25,531 bases of DNA from Firmicutes bacterium UBA6648 (GCA_002455605.1 DKLE01000028.1:917-26447); one strand, 5' to 3'; numbered from the stretch's first letter, positions 16,314 to 24,572 are shown. Translations and numbers: made by a program. The notes: generated by a model not told the origin, from the sequence alone.

Positions 16314-16332
16314 TCATTCACTATCATTTTAT

Positions 16333-16632
16333 TTATTTGTCACTGTTCAGTCTTTCTAAAATCCTTTGATAACCTTCCGCTCCATAAACTAAACATTTAT
16401 TAATCCTACTGATAGTAGCAGTACTTGCTTTTGTCGCTTCCTCAATTTCACTGTAGGTTTTCTTTTCAGACAACAGCTTTGCAACCTGCAATCGCTGTGC
16501 AATAGCATGAATTTCGTTAATAGTACAGATGTCTTCAAAGAATCTGTAGCAATCCTCCTCATCCTGTAATGTCAGGATAGCTTTAAACAATTCGTCAATA
16601 TCTTCGCGTTTAAATTTTGATTCATATGCCAT
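16333..16632 (-). CDS. YerC/YecD family TrpR-related regulator
   Basis: A 99-residue DNA-binding protein of the TrpR superfamily. The C-terminal half holds the helix-turn-helix: INEIHAIAQRLQVAKLLSEK followed by TYSEIEEATKASTATISRIN, where the latter supplies the recognition helix. The family is widespread in Firmicutes as YerC/YecD, with little known about targets. A longer reading starts at a GTG at 16653, but the ATG at 16632 has AAAGGAG at 7-8 nt and gives the expected N-terminus MAYESKFKREDID, so I use it. It is the first gene of a probable operon with the phosphopantetheinyl transferase, MBL protein and recX. Three copies of a 9-bp motif surround its promoter, consistent with autoregulation. 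Confidence 0.9.
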   Translation of the reverse strand: MAYESKFKREDIDELFKAILTLQDEEDCYRFFEDICTINEIHAIAQRLQVAKLLSEKKTYSEIEEATKASTATISRINKCLVYGAEGYQRILERLNSDK

Positions 16633-16648
16633 AATACTGCTCCTTTCG

Positions 16649-16686
16649 AACACTTTAACACTTTACAGTATGATTATAACACTTTA
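16649..16686. repeat. Three copies of AACACTTTA around the yerC-like promoter
   Basis: Exact copies on the plus strand at 16649-16657, 16657-16665 and 16678-16686. In minus-strand terms (TAAAGTGTT) one lies directly upstream of the -10 box within the spacer, and the other two lie just past the predicted transcript start. This is a good position for an operator. Confidence 0.65.
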
Positions 16687-16702
16687 GTTTGTGAAACGTC
16701 AA
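16673..16702 (-). promoter_or_regulatory. Sigma-A promoter of the yerC-like operon
   Basis: Minus strand TTGACG (16697-16702, 5 of 6), 18-nt spacer, perfect TATAAT (16673-16678). Confidence 0.8.
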
Positions 16703-16758
16703 TTAAAATTTAGAAAATATATCATAATAAGATTAACAGTAAAATTAACCCCTGTCAA

Positions 16759-16787
16759 TTGCAAACAAAACTGAATTGTGATAAAAT
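16759..16787 (+). promoter_or_regulatory. Sigma-A promoter of the cation exchanger gene
   Basis: Plus strand TTGCAA (16759-16764), 17-nt spacer, TAAAAT (16782-16787). The ribosome binding site AGGAAGGA follows at 16806-16813, 9-10 nt before the ATG. The promoter is divergent from that of the yerC-like gene, with about 60 bp between the -35 boxes. Confidence 0.75.
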
Positions 16788-16823
16788 TTTTTTACATTAT
16801 TCACTAGGAAGGACTTAAATCAA

Positions 16824-17783
16824 ATGCATTATATTTTACTGATTATCGGTTTTATTTTACTTGTCAAATGTGCCGATATTTTTGTTGATGGAAGTGTAGG
16901 CGTTGCGGAACATTTTAATGTTCCTTCTTTTATCATCGGTCTTACAATTGTGGCCATGGGTACAAGCGCTCCTGAAGCGGCAGTCAGCATAACAGCTGCA
17001 TTAGGAGGAGAAAATGATATTGCTACCGGAAATATAATCGGCTCTAACATCTTTAATCTTCTTATTGTTCTAGGGGTTTGTGCTGTTATAAAACCTATTC
17101 GGATAGAACATACGCTTCTGGCCCGGGATTTTCCGCTCAATATCCTTATAACTATTCTTATGCTTCTGTTTTCTTTAGACTTTATTTTCCCAGCCGGACC
17201 GCTCATTGATTTTTGCCGTGCCGATGGTATCGTGTTTCTTTTGCTCTTCCTTATTTATTTACTTATGCTTACGCTGCCCCAAGCAAGAAAAAACATTTCA
17301 AGAGTCTGCGCTCAAAATGTCCATATCACAAAACCAATACCTGTAATCCCCGCTTTATTAAAAATTGTTTTTGGTTTAGCCGGGATTATTTTGGGGGGTA
17401 AGCTTGTGGTATCTGCTGCCAGCGATATCGCTATTTCCTTTGGAATCAGTGCCAACTTAATCGGACTTACTATCGTCGCCATCGGAACATCACTTCCGGA
17501 GCTAATCACCAGTATTGTTGCAGCTTTAAAAGGAGAAAGTGATTTAGCCATCGGCAATGTGCTGGGTTCTAATATCTTTAACGTATTATTTGTATTAGGC
17601 ATGTCCTGTATGATCCACCCTATCATCATTAATACCATTTCCATATTTGACATGATTATCCTGCTGGCTGTTACTGCAATTACTATGTTATTTTTCTGGA
17701 GCAATCGAACCTTAAACAGAATAGAAGGTATTATTTTAATTTTACTTTATATTGTGTATACAGTATTTATAATTTTACGTTAA
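16824..17783 (+). CDS. Calcium/sodium antiporter, CaCA family (YrbG-like)
   Basis: A 319-residue membrane exchanger with about ten helices in two inverted halves. Both alpha-repeats are clear: IGLTIVAMGTSAPEAAVSI with GNIIGSNIFNLLIVLG (about residues 38-80), and IGLTIVAIGTSLPELITSI with GNVLGSNIFNVLFVLG (about 213-255). The Glu in each GTSxPE and the Asn in GSNIFN are the ion-coordinating residues of the family. The central loop (about 155-172) is positively charged and cytoplasmic. It probably exports Ca2+ in exchange for Na+ or H+; the true ion pair is inferred. It is the only sizeable plus-strand gene, with its own promoter, and ends at a bidirectional terminator shared with the S41 peptidase operon. 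Confidence 0.94.
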   Translation: MHYILLIIGFILLVKCADIFVDGSVGVAEHFNVPSFIIGLTIVAMGTSAPEAAVSITAALGGENDIATGNIIGSNIFNLLIVLGVCAVIKPIRIEHTLLARDFPLNILITILMLLFSLDFIFPAGPLIDFCRADGIVFLLLFLIYLLMLTLPQARKNISRVCAQNVHITKPIPVIPALLKIVFGLAGIILGGKLVVSAASDIAISFGISANLIGLTIVAIGTSLPELITSIVAALKGESDLAIGNVLGSNIFNVLFVLGMSCMIHPIIINTISIFDMIILLAVTAITMLFFWSNRTLNRIEGIILILLYIVYTVFIILR

Positions 17784-17815
17784 AATAGTTGTTCTTTCAT
17801 AAACAAGAGAAGCAA

Positions 17816-17860
17816 AGAAAAAACATCCGAGAAATTAAAATTTTCTCGGATGTTTTTTCT
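17816..17860. terminator. Bidirectional 19-bp terminator between convergent genes
   Basis: A perfect 19-bp stem (17816-17834 with 17842-17860) and a 7-nt loop. The stem has six A residues at its base on one side and six T residues on the other, so it provides a T run after a GC-containing core in both directions. It serves the exchanger gene (plus) and the S41 peptidase operon (minus). Confidence 0.92.
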
Positions 17861-17864
17861 CTGC

Positions 17865-19043
17865 TTATTTTTCTGTCAGTAATTCTACTGCTTTATTCAA
17901 TTGTATATCTGCTGTACTATCTTCCGGAAGCTCTACTTCATAATCCGGCTTTACGCCAATACCCTGTATGACACTTCCCTTCGGTGAAAAATATTGTGCA
18001 ACTGTAATTTTTATCGCATCCCCTTCTTTCAGCGGTGCCATGGACTGTATCACACCTTTTCCAAAAGAAGTCGTTCCAACTATTTTTCCACCTTTATTAT
18101 CCTTGATTCCAGCGGCTACAATTTCCGATGTACTGGCAGTTCCGCCGTTAATTAACAGGACATAAGGAAGTGAGGTCTTTCCTTCTTTAGTATTCATATA
18201 TGTTTTTTCTTGAGATTTTCCCTGAGTGTATGCCAAAACGCCTTCATCTAACAAGAGATCGGCTACTTGGATTCCACTTTCAACTACACCACCGCCATTA
18301 TCTCTAAGGTCAATGACAACGCCGTCCACCCCTTTCACTTCTAAGCCATGCAGCTCCTTTTTAAAATCGTCGGCTGTATCCGTTTCAAAACTGTTGATAT
18401 AAATATATCCAATATTATTATCTAATGTTTCTGAAAATACCGAATCTAACTTTATACTTGCCCTGGTTAAATTCACCTCAATGCTCTTGCCTTTTCTTAA
18501 ATAGGTTACTTTTACCTTTGAACCGGCCTTTCCTCTCATATTAGCTACAGCCAGATCCAATTGAGAGCCTTTATAGGTTACGTCATCAACAGCGACAATT
18601 AAATCTCCGGATTTAATTCCTCCTTTTTCTGCGGGACTGCCCTTTACCGTTGAAACCACTACAATATAGCCATCCGTATTAGCGCCTACCGTTACCCCTA
18701 TACCTTCCAGCTTTCCTGTGGTCTTTATCATAAGGTTTTCATATTCTTCTTTAGACATATAATTGGTATAAGGATCATCTGTACCTTCAAACAATCCATA
18801 ACACATTCCTTCAATCAGCTTATCTTCATCCAAGTCCTTATAGTAATACTTATTTAAAGTTTCATACAGGGCTTCCACCTTTGCGTATCGGTTCATTATG
18901 GTTTTATAAGTACTGTAATCCTCTTTACTGATTCTTACATTTTGTCCGGATATAAATGTAATCCCCGCAAATGTAAGCATACTGCCCAGCATGGCAGCAA
19001 TCACTATCACAATGACCAGATTACGCTTTTTTATTTGTATCAT
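17865..19043 (-). CDS. S41 carboxy-terminal processing peptidase (CtpA/CtpB-like)
   Basis: A 392-residue membrane-anchored serine protease. A single N-terminal membrane anchor (about residues 9-31) is followed by a PDZ domain (about 105-190, with KLEGIGVTV and GIKSGDLIVAVDD) and the S41 catalytic core. The catalytic dyad is Ser304 in GGTASTSE and Lys329 in FGKG, 25 residues apart as in E. coli Prc. The active site faces the outside of the cell. An ATG at 19073 gives a longer reading without a ribosome binding site; the ATG at 19043 has GGAGG at 6-7 nt and was chosen. It is last in the ftsE-ftsX-M23-recJ-S41 operon. Related peptidases cut cell-wall or sporulation signalling proteins; the substrate here is unknown. 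Confidence 0.94.
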   Translation of the reverse strand: MIQIKKRNLVIVIVIAAMLGSMLTFAGITFISGQNVRISKEDYSTYKTIMNRYAKVEALYETLNKYYYKDLDEDKLIEGMCYGLFEGTDDPYTNYMSKEEYENLMIKTTGKLEGIGVTVGANTDGYIVVVSTVKGSPAEKGGIKSGDLIVAVDDVTYKGSQLDLAVANMRGKAGSKVKVTYLRKGKSIEVNLTRASIKLDSVFSETLDNNIGYIYINSFETDTADDFKKELHGLEVKGVDGVVIDLRDNGGGVVESGIQVADLLLDEGVLAYTQGKSQEKTYMNTKEGKTSLPYVLLINGGTASTSEIVAAGIKDNKGGKIVGTTSFGKGVIQSMAPLKEGDAIKITVAQYFSPKGSVIQGIGVKPDYEVELPEDSTADIQLNKAVELLTEK

Positions 19044-19090
19044 ACTCTGCCTCCGCAATTTATTTTCGTGCATTTTTTATTCTAACATAC

Positions 19091-20731
19091 CTACCATATA
19101 TCGTTAACTAAAAATTGTATTCTTTTCGTTCCATTCCATTCCGATATATCCGGGCTGCCCAGTAAAGTCACAACTTTCTGTCCGGTAAGCTTTTCTTTCA
19201 ATTCAATTGCTTTATTGAACAGAACGCTTTGAATAACCGAACCGTCCTTGCAGCAGGCAGAAAATCTTGCATGCTTTCTGTCATTCCCCATGTATTGAAG
19301 GTTTTTTATCAATATTTGGCTTAAAGCCACATTCGGTTTCTCATTACAGCTTCCAAAGGGAGCCAATTTTTCCAACTCATCGATCAGTTCAAAATTTAAC
19401 TCCTTCCCTTCTAAAGCAATATCAATTTCTAATTCTTCTTGGAAGATATCCGGATCCAATTCCATCATTTTCAGTATACTGGCAGAAATTCCTTGACGAA
19501 ATGCATCTAAGTTTTCATTTTTCATCAAGAGCCCGCAAGCTCCCGCATGACCGCCAAACCGCTCAAACAATTTTTCCTGCTCCTTTAAAAGATTATACAA
19601 ATTTATCTTTTTTATACTTCTTCCTGTGCCTTTTAAATAGTTTTCTCCCGTGGAAGTCAGAATAATGGTGGGTTTTTTATATTTATCCTTTAATTTTCCC
19701 GCAACAATACCGGAAATTCCTTCATGGGCATCCGGGCAATTTACAATAAAAAACAAATCTTCCCTATGATTTTCTAAAATAATTTTTTCACATTGGATAA
19801 ATGTATCTTCCTGAACCTTTTTTCTCTGTCTGTTATTTTTAATCAATTCCTCTACAATCGGCTGTGATTCCTCCAGCATTTGAGCTTTGAGAAGCTCCAC
19901 TCCAATCTTCGCGTCCATCATTCTTCCCGCAGCATTCAAATGAGGTACGATTCCAAAAGCAATATTATCTGATTTTATTTTGGGAAGCTGTAAGGAAATA
20001 TCTTCAATTAATTTAACCAAACCTTTTCGATGTCCTTGCCTGATAACATTCATCCCGTACTTTACAAGTGTTCTGTTTTCATCCACCAGGGGCACGATAT
20101 CGCCTATCGTCCCGATTGCCACCAAATCAAGCAGCTCATTTATGGCCCTTTTCGGCAGACCCGCTTTTCTCTGAATCCCTTGCGCCAGTTTAAACGCAAC
20201 CCCGCACCCAGCCAGATATTTAAACGGGTACTGGCAATTTGGATGCTTAGGATTAATCAATATACAATCTGCAACCGTGTCTGTAATGCTGTGATGATCC
20301 GTTACAATGATATCCATACCCAGTTCTTTTGCATATGCTACTTCTTCATAAGATACACTGCCGCAGTCCACAGTAATGATTAAATCAATACTGTTCTCTT
20401 TAATTTTAGCAACGGCTTCCTTGTTTAAGCCATATCCTTCTTCAAATCTGGAAGGGATATAATAAGTAACGTCAGCATTAAGGTTGGAAAGAAATTGCAG
20501 CATTATACTTACGGAAGTTATCCCGTCTGCATCATAATCCCCGTATATACAGATTTTCTTTTTTTCATTTATCACGGACAATATTAAATCCACTCCCGCT
20601 TCTAAATCATGAAGCAGGAATGGATCATATGTTTTCGTTGGTTTGTCCGACAGAAATTCAAGTATTTCAGTTTCTTCTGAAATCCCTCTTTTATTTAACA
20701 ATTCAATTATTATCGGATTAATTTTATTCAT
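19091..20731 (-). CDS. recJ: Single-stranded-DNA-specific exonuclease RecJ
   Basis: A 546-residue DHH/DHHA1 nuclease that degrades single-stranded DNA 5' to 3' in recombination and mismatch or base excision repair. The DHH core has DYDADG (Asp65, Asp67, Asp69), VDCGS (Asp122) and TDHHSI (Asp145, His146, His147). HPNCQYPFKYLAGCGVAFKL is the usual RecJ segment after the core. The DHHA1 region contains GGHAGACGL (about 403-411), and an OB-fold-like domain ends the protein. The length is near the minimum for RecJ (many are 560-800), so extra C-terminal domains are missing. It sits between the M23 and S41 genes with gaps of 24 and 47 nt, which implies cotranscription with cell-envelope genes. Confidence 0.95.
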   Translation of the reverse strand: MNKINPIIIELLNKRGISEETEILEFLSDKPTKTYDPFLLHDLEAGVDLILSVINEKKKICIYGDYDADGITSVSIMLQFLSNLNADVTYYIPSRFEEGYGLNKEAVAKIKENSIDLIITVDCGSVSYEEVAYAKELGMDIIVTDHHSITDTVADCILINPKHPNCQYPFKYLAGCGVAFKLAQGIQRKAGLPKRAINELLDLVAIGTIGDIVPLVDENRTLVKYGMNVIRQGHRKGLVKLIEDISLQLPKIKSDNIAFGIVPHLNAAGRMMDAKIGVELLKAQMLEESQPIVEELIKNNRQRKKVQEDTFIQCEKIILENHREDLFFIVNCPDAHEGISGIVAGKLKDKYKKPTIILTSTGENYLKGTGRSIKKINLYNLLKEQEKLFERFGGHAGACGLLMKNENLDAFRQGISASILKMMELDPDIFQEELEIDIALEGKELNFELIDELEKLAPFGSCNEKPNVALSQILIKNLQYMGNDRKHARFSACCKDGSVIQSVLFNKAIELKEKLTGQKVVTLLGSPDISEWNGTKRIQFLVNDIW

Positions 20732-20755
20732 TTGTCGCCTTTTTACTTTATATTT

Positions 20756-21880
20756 TTAAATCCATCCGGACTGAGGATCCACATAGTTACCGTCTACACG
20801 AACCTCAAAGTGAAGATGAGGTCCGGTTGATTGCCCTGTGGAACCTGATTTTGAAATAGCCTGTCCTCTTGAAACCACATCGCCGTATTTTACAAGAAGA
20901 CTGGAGTTATGTGCATACAAAGTTACGATGCCGCCGCCGTGGTCGATCATTATCATATTACCATAGCTGTTATTCCATCCGGCTTTAATGACCGTTCCTG
21001 CATTGGCTGCTACGATGGTCGTTCCCGAAGGAGCCCCTATGTCTACTCCTGTGTGAAGCTTCTTTACTTTAAGAATCGGATGGATTCGATACCCAAAAGG
21101 AGATGTTATTCGTGTTACGCCGGGAGCCGGCCATGCCATGCTTCCTCCGTTGTATGTAGTGCCTGTACTCTGGGATGCCAGAATCTCAGCCTTTAATCGA
21201 TTCGCTTCAGCAAGGAACGCTTTTTCCATTTCTTCTAAGGCTTTATTGTCACTTGCCACTTCCGCTTTCTTATCTGCAACAACTGATTTGTCTTCATTTA
21301 AAGCCTCTTTCTTTTGTGCTTCTTCCTGTTGAGCGGCAACCAGATTGGATTGAAGCTGTAATAAGTTTTTTCTCTGAGCTTCTATCAGATTGTGCTGTGC
21401 CTGAAGTTCTTCCATCACTTGCTTATCATTGTCGTAGATTCGCTGCACTCGGTCCATATTGGTCATCAGATCCGTAATACCCGTAGAGCCTAACAGCACA
21501 TCCAAAAACCCTACGGAGCCATTTTTATACATGTTTCTTAGGCGTCCATTCAGGTTATTGGTTTGCACCTCCATATTTTTTTCCAGTTCATCCAATTGCG
21601 CCAAGGCTTCCTTTATTTTCTGCTGAGTTGCAGCAATGTTGCCATTCAGTGCATCGATTTCTGCCTGAGAAGCATTTATTTTGCTTTCTAATGACTGTAT
21701 TTCTTTATTTAATGAATTCTCTAGTTTTTTACCTTCGTTCAGCTGACTCTTTACATCGCTTAATTGATCATTTACATCATTTAATTGCTGCTGTGCACCA
21801 TTTCCCGCGTAGGTAAGGCCTAACGTGCCAAAAGATATTAACAGCACCAATATTAAAGTATATGATATTGTTTTTCTCAT
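20756..21880 (-). CDS. Coiled-coil M23 (LytM) peptidase, probable FtsEX-activated cell wall hydrolase
   Basis: A 374-residue exported protein. Signal peptide residues 1-25 end TYA. A long coiled coil spans about 28-225 with heptad-like Leu/Ala spacing, including a hydrophobic stretch near 120-135 (VGFLDVLLGSTGITDL) as in the FtsX-binding part of EnvC and CwlO-type proteins. The C-terminal M23 domain has SPFGYRIHP, HTGVDIGAPSG and HLHFEVR (H355, H357). The zinc ligands look complete (His and Asp in HTGVD, His of HLH), so it should be an active endopeptidase, unlike E. coli EnvC, which only activates amidases. The ATG at 21880 has GGGAGA upstream; the longer start at 21895 has no spaced site. 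It is 21 nt after ftsX. Confidence 0.93.
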   Translation of the reverse strand: MRKTISYTLILVLLISFGTLGLTYAGNGAQQQLNDVNDQLSDVKSQLNEGKKLENSLNKEIQSLESKINASQAEIDALNGNIAATQQKIKEALAQLDELEKNMEVQTNNLNGRLRNMYKNGSVGFLDVLLGSTGITDLMTNMDRVQRIYDNDKQVMEELQAQHNLIEAQRKNLLQLQSNLVAAQQEEAQKKEALNEDKSVVADKKAEVASDNKALEEMEKAFLAEANRLKAEILASQSTGTTYNGGSMAWPAPGVTRITSPFGYRIHPILKVKKLHTGVDIGAPSGTTIVAANAGTVIKAGWNNSYGNMIMIDHGGGIVTLYAHNSSLLVKYGDVVSRGQAISKSGSTGQSTGPHLHFEVRVDGNYVDPQSGWI

Positions 21881-21901
21881 ATGTACATCTCCCATTCCTT
21901 T

Positions 21902-22795
21902 CTATGTATCCAAAAACCTTCTCATGGAAACAATGCTTCCGCATGCACCGATACTCACACCTATCGCCAGGAATATATAAATTAAATGGGCAGTCAGAAA
22001 ACTCTGCGCAACCATCGGCGTCGAAAGAATCAAGAATAAATCCCTTCCTATCAACTCAACCGTTTTACCATATACAAAAGCTACGATTAGAGCGGAAATA
22101 CCGGCGGAAATCATTCCTATAATAATGCCTTCCAGTAAAAAAGGCCCTCTTATAAACCAGTTGGTGGCACCAACATACTTCATGATTCGAATTTCTCTGG
22201 ATCGGGCAAGAACAGTCAGTTTAATGGTATTGGAAACCACTACTACAGAGACGATCACTAAGAAAATCATTATAATGAATGCTGCTATCTGAATAGCATC
22301 TGTAATCTTAATCAATTTTTCAACCGTCTCTTTATAATATTTTACATCTTCAATTCCATCCTGCTGTCTTAAGGCTTCCACCACGGTATCGGACGTCTCC
22401 AGGGTTTCTACCTTAACAATAATGGAATTGGGAAGAGGATTGCTGCTGAGAGAATCCAAAAGGTAAGCACGTTCTCCCCAGTCCGTTTTCCAGTCCGCCA
22501 GGGCATCTTCCTTTGAGAGGTAAGTAGCGTCCGCCACTCCCCTCAATCCTTTCACTTCTGTAATCATATTCTGAGCCTGTTCATATGTAGTGGCATCCAG
22601 CAGATATACCTGAACCGTATCGTATTCCTGCTTTGCGGATTCCGCCGCCATATTTATATTGACGATTAGTACGAAGAATAATCCTAAAATCAGAAGCATA
22701 GCGGTAATGGAAAAAATTGAAGCTAAACTCATGGTTCTGTTTCTAAAAACCTGAATAAATGCCTGCTTTAGTGTATATTTTATGCTATTAAACAT
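21902..22795 (-). CDS. ftsX: Cell division protein FtsX
   Basis: A 297-residue membrane protein with four helices: one at about 22-45, then a large extracellular loop of about 45-165, and three in the C-terminal half. The loop is the region that engages wall hydrolases in other bacteria. VLARSREIRIMKYVGATNWF (about 211-230) is the characteristic FtsX cytoplasmic segment. With FtsE it couples ATP hydrolysis to peptidoglycan hydrolase activation. A longer reading begins upstream, but MFNSIKYTLKQAF at 22795 is the standard start and overlaps the end of ftsE by 8 nt. The M23 gene directly downstream is the obvious partner. Confidence 0.95.
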   Translation of the reverse strand: MFNSIKYTLKQAFIQVFRNRTMSLASIFSITAMLLILGLFFVLIVNINMAAESAKQEYDTVQVYLLDATTYEQAQNMITEVKGLRGVADATYLSKEDALADWKTDWGERAYLLDSLSSNPLPNSIIVKVETLETSDTVVEALRQQDGIEDVKYYKETVEKLIKITDAIQIAAFIIMIFLVIVSVVVVSNTIKLTVLARSREIRIMKYVGATNWFIRGPFLLEGIIIGMISAGISALIVAFVYGKTVELIGRDLFLILSTPMVAQSFLTAHLIYIFLAIGVSIGACGSIVSMRRFLDT

Positions 22796-23528
22796 GATTG
22801 CCGAATACACCCCCCACATACATACCCGTGTGTTTATTTTTCTGGGCATTTTCATCTTTTATATAGGCGCCTACATCATCTCTTACAATTTTGCCTTTTT
22901 CTATCACAATAACTCTCTTACCCATTTTATCCACAATATCTTTAGCATGAGTTACCATAACAATAGTCGTACCTCTTAAATTAATTTGTTCCAGAAGCCT
23001 CATAATCTCCCAGGCCGTATCCGGATCCAAATTTCCCGTAGGCTCGTCCGCTATAAGCACCGTGGGATTATTTACTATAGCTCTTGCAATAGCCACTCTT
23101 TGCTGCTCTCCCGCAGACAATTCATCCGGATATTTATTTGCCTTGCTGCTGATACCTACCAGACTAAGCACTTGAGGTACTTGTCTGCGAATAGCTCTGG
23201 AACTCATATGTATAATTTCCATGGCAAAGGCCACATTTTCATAGACTGTCAACTTAGGCAGAAGCCTAAAATCCTGAAACACAATTCCTGTACTTCTTCT
23301 AAGTCTGGGAATTTTCCGATTGGATAAAGTGGTAATCTCTGTCCCATTTACCTTTATACTGCCTGAATCCGCGTCAATTTCTTTCAGAATCAGTTTAATA
23401 AAGGTAGATTTTCCCGCCCCGCTGGGCCCCACTAAAAAGACAAAGTCCCCTTTATTTATTTTAACACTAACATTATCCAGACCTATATTTGTCCTATAAG
23501 TCTTAGTAACGTTTTCAAAAACTATCAT
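22788..23528 (-). CDS. ftsE: Cell division ATP-binding protein FtsE
   Basis: A 246-residue ABC ATPase. Walker A is GPSGAGKST (34-42), followed by a Q-loop VFQDFRLLP. The signature is LSAGEQQRVAIARA, with Ala where most have Gly. Walker B is VLIADEPTGNLD, and the switch His is in MVTHAKD. After about residue 220 there is an extra tail of about 25 residues (DENAQKNKHTGMYVGGV) that is longer than in many FtsE. Together with FtsX it forms the complex that controls wall hydrolases at the septum or side wall. Start ATG 23528 has GGGAGGA upstream, and a possible promoter lies at 23608-23636. Confidence 0.95.
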   Translation of the reverse strand: MIVFENVTKTYRTNIGLDNVSVKINKGDFVFLVGPSGAGKSTFIKLILKEIDADSGSIKVNGTEITTLSNRKIPRLRRSTGIVFQDFRLLPKLTVYENVAFAMEIIHMSSRAIRRQVPQVLSLVGISSKANKYPDELSAGEQQRVAIARAIVNNPTVLIADEPTGNLDPDTAWEIMRLLEQINLRGTTIVMVTHAKDIVDKMGKRVIVIEKGKIVRDDVGAYIKDENAQKNKHTGMYVGGVFGNHV

Positions 23529-23607
23529 ATAGGGTATCCTCCCTGTTACTATTTATCATCAAAATTATCTACGCTTTTACATAAAAATGCATTTAACACT
23601 ATTTTTT

Positions 23608-23636
23608 ATTATACATTATTTGAACCTTTTTTTAAA
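23608..23636 (-). promoter_or_regulatory. Possible sigma-A promoter of the ftsEX operon
   Basis: Minus strand TTTAAA (23631-23636, 4 of 6), 17-nt spacer, perfect TATAAT (23608-23613), in the 137-base gap between the MinD-like gene and ftsE. No terminator was seen in that gap, so read-through from the MinD-like gene is also possible. Confidence 0.55.
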
Positions 23637-23665
23637 TAGCAACCTTTATTACAAAACGATTACAT

Positions 23666-24445
23666 TTAAGTGTTGAACTTGTGAACGATCTCTGTCACCG
23701 GCTGTCTTAAAACTTCTGCAATGGATTTAACACTGTACGGAAGCTTACAGCTGTATTCTGCCGAGTATAGCTGCTCCAAAGGAATAAGGGGCATTTTTAT
23801 ATAATTTTTTATTTTTATAAAGCCGTTTAACTCTTTTTTATTAATACCTTCGTTATATTTGTTTACAACCCAAATCACAGGCTGACCATCTAATTGGCAC
23901 TTTTTCAGATAACATATCTGAGGATAAGCACCAATCAGCTTAGAAGGCAACGGATCGATAACTGCTACAATAAGGTCCATTTCCTTTATCACAGAATCCA
24001 TGGAGACTATTTCGGGCATGTCACAAATAACCTGGTCTGCCGTGATATTATTAATCAGGTGACAAAGCTCTATATTTTGTAATTTCTGATGGGTTTTATA
24101 TTTTTTGGGTACATCTAAAGCCCAATTAATCCGCTCATCTAAATTAATAAGCTCTTTAATATTTTTTCCCTCCTGTATTTCTTCATAAAAATCAAAAAAT
24201 ATCTTTCCGGCAAATCGTTTATCCATGCCAAGGCTGTCATAAATATATGATTTTCCTTCTTCATATGCAGGGATTTCTACAAAAGCTGTCCTTCTGGTTT
24301 TATTTTTTGAAAGCTCTTTTGCCAAGGAAGTTGCCACAAGACTTGTTCCTGCTTTCTTTCCTACTCCTGCTATCCCGATTTTATATCTGCTTTTCCCCAT
24401 GCCATATTCTTGGTCACTTTCTTCTCTAACAAAAATTCGATTCAA
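23666..24445 (-). CDS. MinD/ParA-superfamily-like protein with degenerate P-loop, function unknown
   Basis: A 259-residue soluble protein with the strand-helix pattern of the MinD/ParA (SIMIBI) fold. The nucleotide loop reads IAGVGKKAGTSLVATSLA (about 25-42). The position of the usual P-loop lysine before the first Ser/Thr is Thr34, and the loop seems one residue short of KGGxGKT. Later landmarks are FVEIPAYEEGK (55-65), VICDMPE (139-145, in place of the DxPP/G switch), LIVAVIDPLPS (158-168) and VVNKYNEG (193-200, guanine-specificity-like position). No membrane-targeting helix is apparent. The longest ORF starts at a TTG at 24472, but TTG 24445 lies 8 nt after AAGGGGG; ATG 24400 is another option. 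It is directly upstream of ftsE. TadZ/CpaE-like proteins are an alternative family, but no pilus genes are nearby. Confidence 0.7.
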   Translation of the reverse strand: MNRIFVREESDQEYGMGKSRYKIGIAGVGKKAGTSLVATSLAKELSKNKTRRTAFVEIPAYEEGKSYIYDSLGMDKRFAGKIFFDFYEEIQEGKNIKELINLDERINWALDVPKKYKTHQKLQNIELCHLINNITADQVICDMPEIVSMDSVIKEMDLIVAVIDPLPSKLIGAYPQICYLKKCQLDGQPVIWVVNKYNEGINKKELNGFIKIKNYIKMPLIPLEQLYSAEYSCKLPYSVKSIAEVLRQPVTEIVHKFNT

Positions 24446-24572
24446 CAACAATTCCCCCTTATTGACTTTCAAGCTATTGTACGTCTTCCCTTTTATTCAT
24501 TAATATCATAAATTATCTCAAAAGTAAATACATTTTCTTACATTTATTACTTTATATCACATCCTATGTAAT

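Noticed and set aside
16829..17704. Minus-strand frames opposite the cation exchanger
   Set aside because: They are antisense shadows of the two hydrophobic alpha-repeat halves and have no ribosome binding site or recognisable motif.
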